NCBI RefSeq assembly: GCF_002154725.1
Contig: NZ_MTAW01000184.1
Coordinates: 62,001-126,000, forward strand
Length of the DNA: 64,000 nucleotides
DNA from: Nostoc sp. 106C
GTDB taxonomy: Bacteria > Cyanobacteriota > Cyanobacteriia > Cyanobacteriales > Nostocaceae
Reading direction: 5' to 3'
Part shown: positions 31,426 through 40,293 of the stretch, in pieces
How the letters are laid out: the number at the start of each line of letters is the position of its first letter
How positions within the stretch are numbered: position 1 is the stretch's first letter
Notes under the pieces: generated by a model
The model's database searches: none
What the model saw: the letters and a program-made list of their open reading frames with translations, nothing else
Told to the model about the DNA's origin: nothing
Made by a program: the position numbers and the translations under genes

Positions 31426-31923
31426 GTGAATAAGTCAGTATTAATTGCCCTTGCTCTATTAGCGTTTACAATGCTGTCGCCAGTTAATCAAGCGGGTACT
31501 GCTCAAGGTTCAAGTAATTATGCTCTCAAAATGTCTTCATTTAATCTCAGTTCCCACAAATGGAAAAACCGGGTGCTACTAGTCTTTGCACCATCGGTTG
31601 ATAACCAAGCCTATCAGCAGCAGATACAGCTATTACAAGAGCAAAAAAGCGGTTTTGCAGATCGGGATTTGGTTCTCGTAGAGATTCTGGTAACAGATGA
31701 GAGCTATGCCAACGGACAGCCAATAGATGAGTCTGCTGCTGCCAAGTTGCGCGAGCACTTTGGGATTGACAAAGAAAATTTTCGCGTCATTTTGGTGGGC
31801 AAAGATGGTGGTGTTAAGCGCACTGATGTGACACCAGTTCAAGCCACAGCAATTTTTGCGGAAATTGATGCTATGCCCATGCGGCAGCAAGAGATGCAAA
31901 AAAAAGGCATAAATTCACCTTAA
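31426..31923 (+). CDS. DUF4174 family secreted protein
   Basis: 165 residues with a GTG start and a signal peptide (MNKSVLIALALLAFTMLSPVNQA, about 24 residues). The mature domain contains KNRVLLVFAPSVDNQAYQQQ, DLVLVEILV and FRVILVGKDGGVKRTDVTPV, the thioredoxin-like DUF4174 pattern without a CxxC. Family members are exported and not catalytically characterised. It is 33 bp upstream of a GST gene on the same strand, so both may be cotranscribed in an oxidative-stress context. Confidence 0.83.
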   Translation: MNKSVLIALALLAFTMLSPVNQAGTAQGSSNYALKMSSFNLSSHKWKNRVLLVFAPSVDNQAYQQQIQLLQEQKSGFADRDLVLVEILVTDESYANGQPIDESAAAKLREHFGIDKENFRVILVGKDGGVKRTDVTPVQATAIFAEIDAMPMRQQEMQKKGINSP

Positions 31924-31956
31924 TTGCATAAATATACAGCTTAGAGGATAAATCTG

Positions 31957-32628
31957 ATGATCGCTGTCCACAACTTGAACAACTCCCGTTCTCAGCGTAT
32001 ACTCTGGCTGCTGAAGGAACTCGGCATCGAGTACGAAATCAAGCGCTACGAGCGGGACCCGAAAACCATGTTAGCACCAGCGTCGCTTCGCAAGGTACAT
32101 CCGCTAGGCAAGTCACCAGTGATTACCGACGGTGCGCTGACCCTGGCGGAATCCGGTGCCATCATTGAATATTTGGTTGAACGCTACGGTAGCGGACGCC
32201 TAGTTCCGGCTTTGGGTACACCGGATCGACTGCGTTACACCTACTGGCTGCATTACGCAGAAGGCTCGGCAATGCCTCCACTGCTACTGAAGCTTGTCTT
32301 CGATCGCATCGAGAATGAACAAATGCCCTTTTTCGTGCGACCAATCGCTCAGGCGATCGCCGAACGCGTCAAGAGTTCGTTTATTGAACCTCAAATCGCG
32401 CAGCACCTAGATTATCTGGAGGCGGAGCTTGGAAAAAGCACATGGTTTGCTGGTAACGAATTTACTGCGGCTGATATCCAGATGAGCTTCCCTCTGGAAG
32501 CGGCTGCTGTACGGGCAGGACTGAATGCGAGCCGTCCGCAACTCATGGCATTCCTAGATCGTATCCATACACGTCCAGCTTACCAGCGTGCGCTTGATCG
32601 CGGCGGTGCTTACGAGCTTTTGAATTAA
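31957..32628 (+). CDS. Glutathione S-transferase
   Basis: 223 residues with both GST domains: N-terminal thioredoxin fold (MIAVHNLNNSRSQRILWLLK, KVHPLGKSPVITDG with cis-Pro, ALTLAESGAIIEYL for glutathione binding) and an all-helical C-terminal domain (WFAGNEFTAADIQMSFPLEA). The first active-site residue is probably Ser11 in NNSRSQR, as in beta/theta-like bacterial GSTs. AGAGGA precedes the ATG. GC content and codon use look richer than neighbouring genes, which may indicate acquisition from a proteobacterium. Confidence 0.9.
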   Translation: MIAVHNLNNSRSQRILWLLKELGIEYEIKRYERDPKTMLAPASLRKVHPLGKSPVITDGALTLAESGAIIEYLVERYGSGRLVPALGTPDRLRYTYWLHYAEGSAMPPLLLKLVFDRIENEQMPFFVRPIAQAIAERVKSSFIEPQIAQHLDYLEAELGKSTWFAGNEFTAADIQMSFPLEAAAVRAGLNASRPQLMAFLDRIHTRPAYQRALDRGGAYELLN

Positions 32629-32784
32629 GTGAAAATTATTATTTGTATTGTACATAAGCTTGACAAGTAGAAAGTTCCTACCTGCTTGAAGAGTACAAAC
32701 CTTAAATGGTATTACCAGCAAACTATATTTTGGCAACTTGCTATAAGAGCGATAAACTAAGGAAAATTTCTTGAGGAAGTATTG

Positions 32785-33177
32785 ATGGCAAAAACAAATG
32801 GGGCGAAAACTGAAACGTCTGCACAAGAATTGCCCGCAGACAAAGACACTGAGGATACGGCGACAGTCAAAGATTCGTCAGAAGTAGTGGAAGCAACCCA
32901 GGATATTGACGAGATCTTGAACTCACTAAAAAGCTTGCTGAGTGCTTTAGAAAAACTGCAAAAAGTCCGGCAGGAAGTGGGTGATGTCAAACCTTTGATC
33001 GGGCGAGTGCTAGATGGAGAACTAATTGCTGGTGAAGAGCTTGAACAACTCAAAGCAGGTGTCAGCGGTCTTTCTCGCCTGGTTCGTGCTTATAGCGACC
33101 ATCAAGCAGCGCTAACTAAAGCACAACCAGCTAGAAACCTTTTAGATCAAGTGCTGAAAGAGGGTCATGCAGTATAG
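32785..33177 (+). CDS. Small acidic helical protein of unknown function
   Basis: 130 residues: a disordered acidic N-terminal third (about 1-45, many Glu/Thr/Asp) and a helical remainder with heptad-like Leu spacing (ILNSLKSLLSALEKLQKVR, ELEQLKAGVSGLSRLVR). I do not recognise it. The ATG at 32785 is preferred over a TTG one codon earlier; GAGGA lies eight bases upstream. It lies between a GST gene and another small gene, and the functional link is unclear. Confidence 0.6.
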   Translation: MAKTNGAKTETSAQELPADKDTEDTATVKDSSEVVEATQDIDEILNSLKSLLSALEKLQKVRQEVGDVKPLIGRVLDGELIAGEELEQLKAGVSGLSRLVRAYSDHQAALTKAQPARNLLDQVLKEGHAV

Positions 33178-33389
33178 AAGGGTGAAATAGGTTGGCAAAT
33201 CAGTCCCAGCGATCGCAGGAGCGCATGGGGAAATGCATTGGACACAACAGCTTGAGTTATGAGATTAGGAATTACCAAAGGTAGTTCGAGATGTTGAACT
33301 GCTCCGCTGGGTTTGGCTCAATTTTGGTTGCGATTGTGAGGATGAGTGTGACTCGCTACGATAGCATTAGAACTCTATAGTATCTGAGT

Positions 33390-33656
33390 ATGGGAAAGCA
33401 AGACGCTCCACTCACTGGAGAAGCCCTGATTAAGGAAGTCTGTCGGCGAATTCGGGTAGCCCGCAGCTATTGGGATGCTCATAACAACGCTGCTTGTCGG
33501 GGTGAGCGCGATCGCGCGTTAGCCCTTTACAACACGCTCTCGCAGGAACAAAAAGAGCAGATTCCGCAAGTTTTGCGGGTATGGCTGCGCTATCGCAGTG
33601 AGAAATACTTTGGCGCACACCGAACGCCGCCCAAGTCGGTAAGAAAATCAAAATAG
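33390..33656 (+). CDS. Small basic protein of unknown function
   Basis: 88 residues, basic, predicted all-helical with no membrane segment: LIKEVCRRIRVARSYWDAHN, ALALYNTLSQEQKEQIPQVL and a basic tail ending RKSK. Composition looks like a real conserved cyanobacterial protein; I cannot name the family. It starts at an ATG with no strong ribosome-binding site, about 200 bp after the previous gene. Confidence 0.65.
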   Translation: MGKQDAPLTGEALIKEVCRRIRVARSYWDAHNNAACRGERDRALALYNTLSQEQKEQIPQVLRVWLRYRSEKYFGAHRTPPKSVRKSK

Positions 33657-34353
33657 CCCCTAATAAATCAACACTTGTCTGTTGCTCCTCAAATCAAGGC
33701 TTAGAGAAATAAATATTCCAGCTTTAGTAATTCACGGCACTGAAGATTTTATTAATTATTACCAACATAGTAGACGTACTCGCTAAGGAGATTTTCGGTG
33801 CAAGATTGTTGGTTCTGCCATAGGTCACATTTATCCTCCCTAGTTTAACTTGTTAGCGATGAGGCGGACATGATATCAGGATGTTACTAACTAGCTTTGA
33901 GCATACTTAAGCACTGCCAAGTAGCTCTTTGTAAAGTAAAAATAAAACTAAAGCTTGAGATGATAGCTAACTAGTAGTATGAGTATTTATACATTAAAAT
34001 ACATCTACTAATGACCCTATAAAGCCTACAAAATTAGTAACATCAAAGTTTAAGGGGAGCTTATCAAACGCTCTTGACTTTCACCAACCAACTAATACTT
34101 GACCTTAAGCTGCTCCGTATCTTCAAAATAATTTAAAATCTTACTTTATCTTTTTTGAATTTTGCCAGAGAGCGTACTAACCATATTTTCAGCTTGAGTA
34201 AAGATGACATTGAGATTTTAATAATTAACAACACTATATTTATCAAGTATCAATTATTCAATGTTAAAACGATTATTTATCTATGATTTGCTTCATACAT
34301 AAGCTCTAATCTCTAGAATACTCAAAGATTGAAAATAAGTAGAGAACATAGAA
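33657..34353. other. Long spacer before the NACHT gene
   Basis: Nearly 700 AT-rich bases with stops in all frames and no clear RNA gene. The spacer probably holds the promoter of the NACHT gene. I could not identify a regulatory motif. Confidence 0.45.
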
Positions 34354-36891
34354 ATGACAGCAATCGTAGTCAATCAACAAGTATGGGAAAAATTAAAGCA
34401 AGCGTACGCAGAAAAATTTGGTGGTTCACCTAAGTTACTAATTGCCGAGCTTAATCATATTTATCAAGATAAAATAAACAGTAGTAAAGACGTAATCTCA
34501 GATAAAACCGTTCGCAACTTTTTTAATAGAACTGAACCCATGAAGGTGCAAGAGAAAAATCTTAACTTCTTATGCGGTGTATTACTAGGTTGCGAAAGTT
34601 ATCAAGAAGCTTTAAGACAAAAAACAGCTTTAGAAAATTTAGAACAGCCAGATTTTGATGTCAATGCAGAGTGGATTGAGCGCTACCAAGAATATATAAG
34701 GACAAAATGCGGCACAATGAAAGTGCTCACCATGACCCAGCCTGTGCAACTAGATAGTATTTATACAAATGTAAATATTCTAGAAAGTGTTAAAGCTAAA
34801 AAGCAAAAAACGATAGAAGAAATTCTGACTCATTTATCAAACGAAAATATCAGCTTTAGTCGCCTTAATTATCGGGTAAGCACCAAAAATATGGCAGCTT
34901 TTGATGCCGTAAATCATTACCAAAAGCTTCTTATGTGGGGAAATCCGGGAGCAGGTAAGACTACATTTCTTAAACACCTGGCAATGTATTCTGCTAAATT
35001 GGAAAAGCAACCTATACCAATTTTTATTTCATTAAAAGAATTTGCAGAGGAAGCAGATAAACCAAACCTTTCTGATTTAATCCAACGAGAGTTTCTTAAA
35101 TTCGTTTCTCAACCATCTCAAATTGTCCAAGATTTACTAGAGCTAGGTCATTTTTTAATTTTGTTAGACGGATTAGATGAAGTCGTAGAAACAGAGAGCA
35201 ATAGAATTTATCGCAATATTAATGCATTAGTAGAACAATATTCAAAAAATATATTTGTATTAACCTGCCGTTCTGGAGCCTCAGATTATACATTTGAGCA
35301 CTTTACTGAGGTAGAAATAGCAGATTTTAATGAAAACCAAGTTTTGCTGTTTGTCAATAGATGGTTTGAATTATGTCAAGAACCACAGTTAGGAGAGAAA
35401 TTTTTAGCTGAAATTGAAAGAAATAGTTCTCTTAAAGAACTAACCACAAGCCCGTTGCTACTGACTATGTTGTGTTTGGTATTTGAGGATAACTATGACT
35501 TTCCCAGAAATCGGTATTTACTGACAGAGGATGCTGTAAATATACTTTTACGAAAATGGGATGCTGGTAGGCGAATAGAGCGTAATTCACATAATAACTT
35601 TAACCTACCATATCAGAGAAAAATCAATTTGCTGAGTCAGATAGCTTATGAAGCTTTTAATCAAAAACCACAAAAGTATTTTTGGCAGCAAAGAGAGCTA
35701 GAAAAAATAATTGAAAATTATATTGAAAATATTCTAGAAATAACTCCAGAAACTCTGGTTAATCATAGTCAAGATATTTTGAGAGCAATTGAGGCAAATC
35801 ATGGATTACTGATTAAGCAAGCCAAAGATTTATACTCATTTTCTCATCTTACATTTCAAGAATATTTCGTTGCTCATTACATAGTGGAGAAACGCAACAC
35901 TGAAACTTTAAACGAAGTTATTAAACAGCACTTAACAAATCATCAATGGCGAGAAGTATTTCTCATGATTGCTGGACGGCTCGCAAATACCGATGAATTT
36001 CTTAAACTAATGTTTCGCCAAATCAATACGTTGGTTGTAGAAAACAAAGCTTTGCAAGATATGTTGACTTGGTTGGACGATGTAACTAGTTTACATGCTG
36101 TTAAATCTAGTTCATGGAGAGCATTTTATTTATTGGTCGATCAGGTATTTGAACTCTACAGCAACTTACAGACAAAAGTTGATTATAATCTGGCCCAGGA
36201 ACTGGCCGTCAGCTTAAGAGAAGTAAATAAAGAAAGAAAACGAATTTATCCTCGGTCATTACTATCTGATTTTGCCTTCAATTTAGTTGACTTTCATGCT
36301 AAATTAGTCTCTAGTAAAACTGGGGAAAAGGGGTTTGAATCTCAAAAACTAAGCCCACTGTTAAAAAAAGAACTTCCTGCTAGTGATGATCCAGTTAGAA
36401 TACCTCAACTACGCAGTAAAGTAAGTTTTGATAAGGATAGTCACGTCATCAGTATTACCAAACAAGAAGATAAAAATCTCCCGCAACACGAAGATTATCC
36501 TCTTATGCAAACTGGTGCTCACAGCGAGCATAGCTATCATCATGAAAACAATTCTGTTGAAAACCAAAACAATATCAATGAGGATTTAGCAGATTTTCTT
36601 GTTTTTTTAAAAGAAAGTCTACCTGATGAACAAGCTCCGGAGTCAGATTGGCTGGACTGGGCAAATAGATTGCGATCGGCAATGAGATTATATTTAAATA
36701 TTGGCTGGAATGACGTTAAATTTACGCAACAGGAAATCAAGGCTTTAAAAGATTATTTTTATGCAAACATTTTGCTACTCAAATGCATCAAAAGTGATAG
36801 TTACTCTACTAAAGAGTTGCGAAATCAACTAATTGACCATATGTTACTCCCAAGTCAACGTGTTCCATCAGAACTCTTAACTATTAGCTAG
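34354..36891 (+). CDS. NACHT NTPase, probable antiphage or stress sensor
   Basis: 845 residues. An N-terminal helical domain (about 1-100; AELNHIYQDKINSSKDVISD, then VRNFFNRTEPMKVQEKNL) looks like a helix-turn-helix or death-like module. It is followed by the NACHT core: Walker A at 196-203 (GNPGAGKTT), Walker B at 267-277 (FLILLDGLDEV), sensor VLTCRSG near 305, and winged-helix-like SHLTFQEYFVAHYI. A long C-terminal region without WD40, TPR or LRR repeats ends near residue 845. Bacterial NACHT proteins of this layout act in antiphage defence, with the N-terminal domain as effector or adaptor. No partner gene adjoins it. Confidence 0.87.
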   Translation: MTAIVVNQQVWEKLKQAYAEKFGGSPKLLIAELNHIYQDKINSSKDVISDKTVRNFFNRTEPMKVQEKNLNFLCGVLLGCESYQEALRQKTALENLEQPDFDVNAEWIERYQEYIRTKCGTMKVLTMTQPVQLDSIYTNVNILESVKAKKQKTIEEILTHLSNENISFSRLNYRVSTKNMAAFDAVNHYQKLLMWGNPGAGKTTFLKHLAMYSAKLEKQPIPIFISLKEFAEEADKPNLSDLIQREFLKFVSQPSQIVQDLLELGHFLILLDGLDEVVETESNRIYRNINALVEQYSKNIFVLTCRSGASDYTFEHFTEVEIADFNENQVLLFVNRWFELCQEPQLGEKFLAEIERNSSLKELTTSPLLLTMLCLVFEDNYDFPRNRYLLTEDAVNILLRKWDAGRRIERNSHNNFNLPYQRKINLLSQIAYEAFNQKPQKYFWQQRELEKIIENYIENILEITPETLVNHSQDILRAIEANHGLLIKQAKDLYSFSHLTFQEYFVAHYIVEKRNTETLNEVIKQHLTNHQWREVFLMIAGRLANTDEFLKLMFRQINTLVVENKALQDMLTWLDDVTSLHAVKSSSWRAFYLLVDQVFELYSNLQTKVDYNLAQELAVSLREVNKERKRIYPRSLLSDFAFNLVDFHAKLVSSKTGEKGFESQKLSPLLKKELPASDDPVRIPQLRSKVSFDKDSHVISITKQEDKNLPQHEDYPLMQTGAHSEHSYHHENNSVENQNNINEDLADFLVFLKESLPDEQAPESDWLDWANRLRSAMRLYLNIGWNDVKFTQQEIKALKDYFYANILLLKCIKSDSYSTKELRNQLIDHMLLPSQRVPSELLTIS

Positions 36892-37503
36892 AAAAAGTAA
36901 GTATGAAGCATTGGGGTATCTACATCGATATCTGTCGAAGTAGTATTTTCCAGCCGAACGTCAAACGCACATTGTATCTACAATCAAGCATAAAAAAGGA
37001 ATATTCTTTACACTACTGAATACATACATATATTCATACACCTTTTTTCAACCCAGAAGGATAGATTCTGCTAGGTATTTGTATAAGTGTTACCACTCAT
37101 TACCGCTTGTTGCCGGATTTTACCATTTAATACTATGATCAATAAGCACACTACAGCATTTGGAAAAAATTGCTACTCTTTATGGGCCAGCAAATCAAAA
37201 AAATATGTCAGCATAAATCAGGCGAACTGTGGACAGACGGTTGTTGTACCCAAAATCCCCCAGTGGATGATATTTCTATCAAGTCTCATGCGATCGCATC
37301 TACTTTTGAGCAGTCTCCGACAACGCAAACAGAGGTACAACGCTTAGCAGAAGCTACAGCGGGTTAAGAGAGGAGATTCAAAAGGTTTGATTTAACGTTG
37401 GATGCAATAACGATCGCATTTTTTCCATTAGTTATCAGGTGATCCTCAGCAAAAATGCGATCTCTAATGCTGTCATTAGAGCGTAAGTAATTCAAAAAAC
37501 TTT
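36892..37503. other. Spacer with no supported gene
   Basis: About 600 bp. Short frames at 37087 and 37170 lack ribosome-binding sites and typical composition, though 37182-37367 reads MGQQIKKICQHKSGELWTDG and might be the end of a decayed gene. I do not call it. Confidence 0.4.
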
Positions 37504-38229
37504 TTATTCCAAAAATTTTTGCCGTACTGTACTAGACCAATCAGGCCAAATTGGTAATCCCAGTTTTTTTAGATAACTCAGGCTAGAGTAAATTTGCCTT
37601 GTTCTGCCCCATAAATCTAAGTCAAACCAGCCATCATCCTGCATGTCAGGGTTAAGAAAGGCACTGGTAATGTTCACTGTTAATCCATAGCGAGAAACTA
37701 GTTGAGAAATGACAGGTTTCTCGTAATAGGTTTTCAAGATGCACATTTGTAGGCGTAGGCGATTAGTTTGACCTTGAGAAATCCATGCTTGGAATTCTTC
37801 TGTCCACTGAGATTTAAGCGTTTCACATTGACTGGTAATTACTTTGTTCGGTGAATTTGGAAATGGTTGGGAATGCTGATCAGATTGAATTTGGTTGGCG
37901 ATCGCTAGTTCTACTAAATTTACTCCTAACCCTTGCAAGTAAGATAGGCTACTGGTTAGTTGTTGGGGGTTTCCTAAAAGTTCTAAATCAAACCAGCCAT
38001 CGCTTTCGCTATCTGATACTAATGATGCTGCTGTAATATTTATGGTTAAACCATAACGAGATATTAGCCGCGAAATAACAGGTTGCCTGTGATATCGCTG
38101 AGGTACCAAAATACGGCTATGGACTGGTGAGGATTTTTGCGATTTATCGGGAGACACTGCTTTAATCTCCCATTGGAATTGAATCGTGTAAGAAGGCTGT
38201 AACAAAGATAGAAGATTGACAGCCAACAA
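37504..38229 (-). CDS. Protein with two NIL domains
   Basis: About 241 residues contain two similar units, near residues 42-110 and 160-235. Each has the NIL-domain pattern (KPVISQLVSRYGLTVNITSA and DGWFDLDLWG), the ferredoxin-like domain at the C-terminus of MetN-type ABC ATPases. Here they stand alone in tandem, which occurs in other cyanobacteria. No ATG is available at the N-terminus; TTG at 38229 is the assumed start. An adjacent frame (38258) has an ATG that would require a frameshift near 38150 to join, so the 5' end is uncertain and the gene may be slightly damaged. Confidence 0.7.
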   Translation of the reverse strand: MLAVNLLSLLQPSYTIQFQWEIKAVSPDKSQKSSPVHSRILVPQRYHRQPVISRLISRYGLTINITAASLVSDSESDGWFDLELLGNPQQLTSSLSYLQGLGVNLVELAIANQIQSDQHSQPFPNSPNKVITSQCETLKSQWTEEFQAWISQGQTNRLRLQMCILKTYYEKPVISQLVSRYGLTVNITSAFLNPDMQDDGWFDLDLWGRTRQIYSSLSYLKKLGLPIWPDWSSTVRQKFLE

Positions 38230-38771
38230 AATTTAGTTTGTGCAAATTTTTTTGACAAAACATAAGTTTCATGCTGCTTCTCCTCTTCTAGCTCGTTTAT
38301 TAAAATACTGTAAACCTATCGGTTTATCGTATTAAGCGCTTATGTAAAGGAGGATGGCACAAAAACCACAAAAAAACAATCAGTATATCGAACAGTTTTT
38401 TCTAGAAGCGCGATCGCAGCTCAATAGCCCTCATATTGATTAGCGTGACTTATGCCAAACATCTTGACATTGCATAGAGAGGCAGTGGATGTTTGGAATA
38501 TGGGAATGGAGAACGAGTAATAGGCAACAGTTCCCAACTCCTTGCCTTCTGCTGCCAAAATATTGTTATAAATTTTCTATATAAATTATTGAATAACCGC
38601 AACCTTTCTGCCTTTTTCCAATCGTCAAACTCACGTTAAAGAATGTGCTTTATAATATCCTATTCCTTTGAATTAACAAAAATAAAAGGAGGTTAATACC
38701 CTCCTATTTAATGATTTAATCAGATTTATTGTTTTTAATTGTATTCTTTGATTTCTCCAATACCTTGCAAG
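38230..38771. other. Intergenic region
   Basis: About 540 bp between two leftward genes, with a GCGATCGC site near 38410. No convincing reading frame or structured RNA is seen. Confidence 0.4.
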
Positions 38772-39188
38772 TTATTTCCTCCTTTGATGTTGCGCAAGCC
38801 ATTGACTATGCCGAAGCTTTAATTGTTCACTTTGTTCACGATGTCTACGCTCGCGTTGCGCAAGCCCAGTTTCTTCACGATGTTGACGCTCACGCTCACG
38901 TTGCGCAAGCCATTGACTATGTCTAAGCTTCAATTGTTCACTTTGTTCACGATGTTGACGCTCACGTTGCGCAAGCCCAGTTTCTTCACGATGTTTACGC
39001 TCACGCTCACGTTGCGCGAGCCATTGACTATGCCGCTCTAATTGCTCGTGCTGTCTATATTCTTGTTGTTCGCGTCGCTCAATGTTGCTATGTCTTTTAC
39101 TTTCAGCAGTTTCAGCGGATGCATGTTTGGCCAAAACGCTAGAAATCAGTAAAACACCTAATAAACAAGATGAAACAATTCTCTTCAT
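38772..39188 (-). CDS. Secreted repeat protein rich in Arg/Glu/Gln/His
   Basis: The start at 39188 (MKRIVSSCLLGVLLISS) has GGAGAG five bases upstream and gives a signal peptide of about 26 residues. The mature part is almost entirely charged: a 37-residue unit beginning HSQWLAQRERERKHREETGL and ending EQLKLR is present twice in nearly identical form, with a partial third copy (HSQWLAQHQRRK). It should form a long charged helix. The DNA repeat (111 bp) implies recent tandem duplication. Function is unknown; such repeats are prone to length change between strains. Confidence 0.7.
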   Translation of the reverse strand: MKRIVSSCLLGVLLISSVLAKHASAETAESKRHSNIERREQQEYRQHEQLERHSQWLAQRERERKHREETGLAQRERQHREQSEQLKLRHSQWLAQRERERQHREETGLAQRERRHREQSEQLKLRHSQWLAQHQRRK

Positions 39189-39230
39189 ACAAACTCTCCA
39201 CAGAGAAATGCATTTAACAAAAAGCATCAA

Positions 39231-39744
39231 AATTATTTGTAGATAAATAATACAAAATAATTACTTAGCATTAAATCTGTAAATACTTAATTACTAAATA
39301 ACTTAGATAGCTTTTTTATAAAAACTTACCACTAGTATTTATCAATACAATGTCAATTTTGTGTACTTTATATGTCTAATTAAGCATTAACATCTCTATA
39401 GCAATAGTAAATGAATGTGAGCGCAACTGTTAGAAATAAAGATTATGTCTTTCTTTTTTTACCAACCTCATATTATAGCGATTTCTAGTCTACTGAAGTA
39501 CGAATTCATCTGTGGTTAATTACTTCTTCCCATACCTCGCTGAATTGAGAAACGCTATATCCTTTTTTTTGATAATCTAAAGACTTATATTAAGCGGCTT
39601 AGACTCTTTTCAAAGCACTTTCATACTTGCTATGAACATTTATGGTTGTGACAAAGTATTAGAGTGTGTTGCCTGTAACCAACAAGGGCTATTGCTCTCA
39701 AACTCAATGTCTTTGCATAAATATACAGAGTGGCACGCTAGGAA
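39231..39744. other. Intergenic region upstream of the riboswitch
   Basis: About 500 AT-rich bases with no supported gene. The promoter of the cobalt-uptake operon probably lies in the right part. Confidence 0.4.
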
Positions 39745-39895
39745 AAACTAAGATATTGTGTTATTTGCGTAATAATCGGTTTTAGTGGAGAACAACCACT
39801 AAAGGTAATGGGAAAACTTGGGTATGAATTTCGAGGTTCAAAAAGAAAGCAGTTGCTAAAGCAAGCCCTAGCCGGAATGCCCGCCGATGCGTTAA
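39745..39895 (+). promoter_or_regulatory. Probable cobalamin riboswitch
   Basis: The leader of the CbtB-like gene contains UAAUGGGAAAACUUGGGU (around 39805), like the GGGAA-n-GGUG core of adenosylcobalamin riboswitches, and a stretch near 39870-39888 (UAGCCGGAAUGCCCGCC) close to the B12-box consensus AGYCMGGAgACCkGCC. A hairpin AGUGGAGAACAACCACU precedes these. Placement before a cobalt-uptake gene agrees with known B12 regulation. The exact boundaries are estimated. Confidence 0.65.
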
Positions 39896-39922
39896 CTGTT
39901 CTAGATTCATACGAGGTATATA

Positions 39923-40114
39923 ATGACAACTCAGACTCATCCTTCAGTGTTGCAAAAGACGGCAAGCTTGACTTTATCAAAGCCTGTACAAGCAACACTT
40001 TTCGTTTCACTGTGCACGTTGACACTCTGGACTGTTTATTTTACGACCTATCCCGCAATCCACGATCGCGTACACAGCCCACGTCACCACACTTTGCTGG
40101 TGCCTTGTCACTAA
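39923..40114 (+). CDS. CbtB-like cobalt-uptake membrane protein
   Basis: 63 residues: one transmembrane helix near residues 24-42 (QATLFVSLCTLTLWTVYFTT) and a C-terminal His motif ending HHTLLVPCH, as in CbtB proteins proposed to bind Co2+. GAGGT lies five bases before the ATG. The preceding 150 bp look like a cobalamin riboswitch, which supports the cobalt assignment. A CbtA gene, its usual partner, is not found; the next gene is a His-rich membrane protein that could take its place. A 104-codon frame overlapping it in another frame (39808-40122) is a shadow. Confidence 0.78.
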   Translation: MTTQTHPSVLQKTASLTLSKPVQATLFVSLCTLTLWTVYFTTYPAIHDRVHSPRHHTLLVPCH

Positions 40115-40136
40115 ATAGTTAGCAACTATTTTTGAA

Positions 40137-40162
40137 CCCCCATATCCTGCTGGGAATGGGGG
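40137..40162 (+). terminator. Hairpin between the CbtB-like gene and the His-rich gene
   Basis: CCCCCA at 40137-40142 pairs with TGGGGG at 40157-40162. It has no U-run, so it is more likely an attenuator or processing hairpin than an intrinsic terminator. Confidence 0.4.
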
Positions 40163-40293
40163 AATCATCAGCGTTACGACCTAGTGCTCAAGATTTCCCA
40201 CGATCAACCGACAAATACAGTACATGAAAACTTGTACGCTGGGTCAATCGAGTTTGATAAGCTCCTTTAGTACTGTAGAGATCCACAGCCACA

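Noticed and set aside
39808-40122. A 104-codon frame as the main gene upstream of the His-rich protein
   Set aside because: It runs through the riboswitch-like leader, while the 63-codon frame inside has a good ribosome-binding site and matches CbtB.
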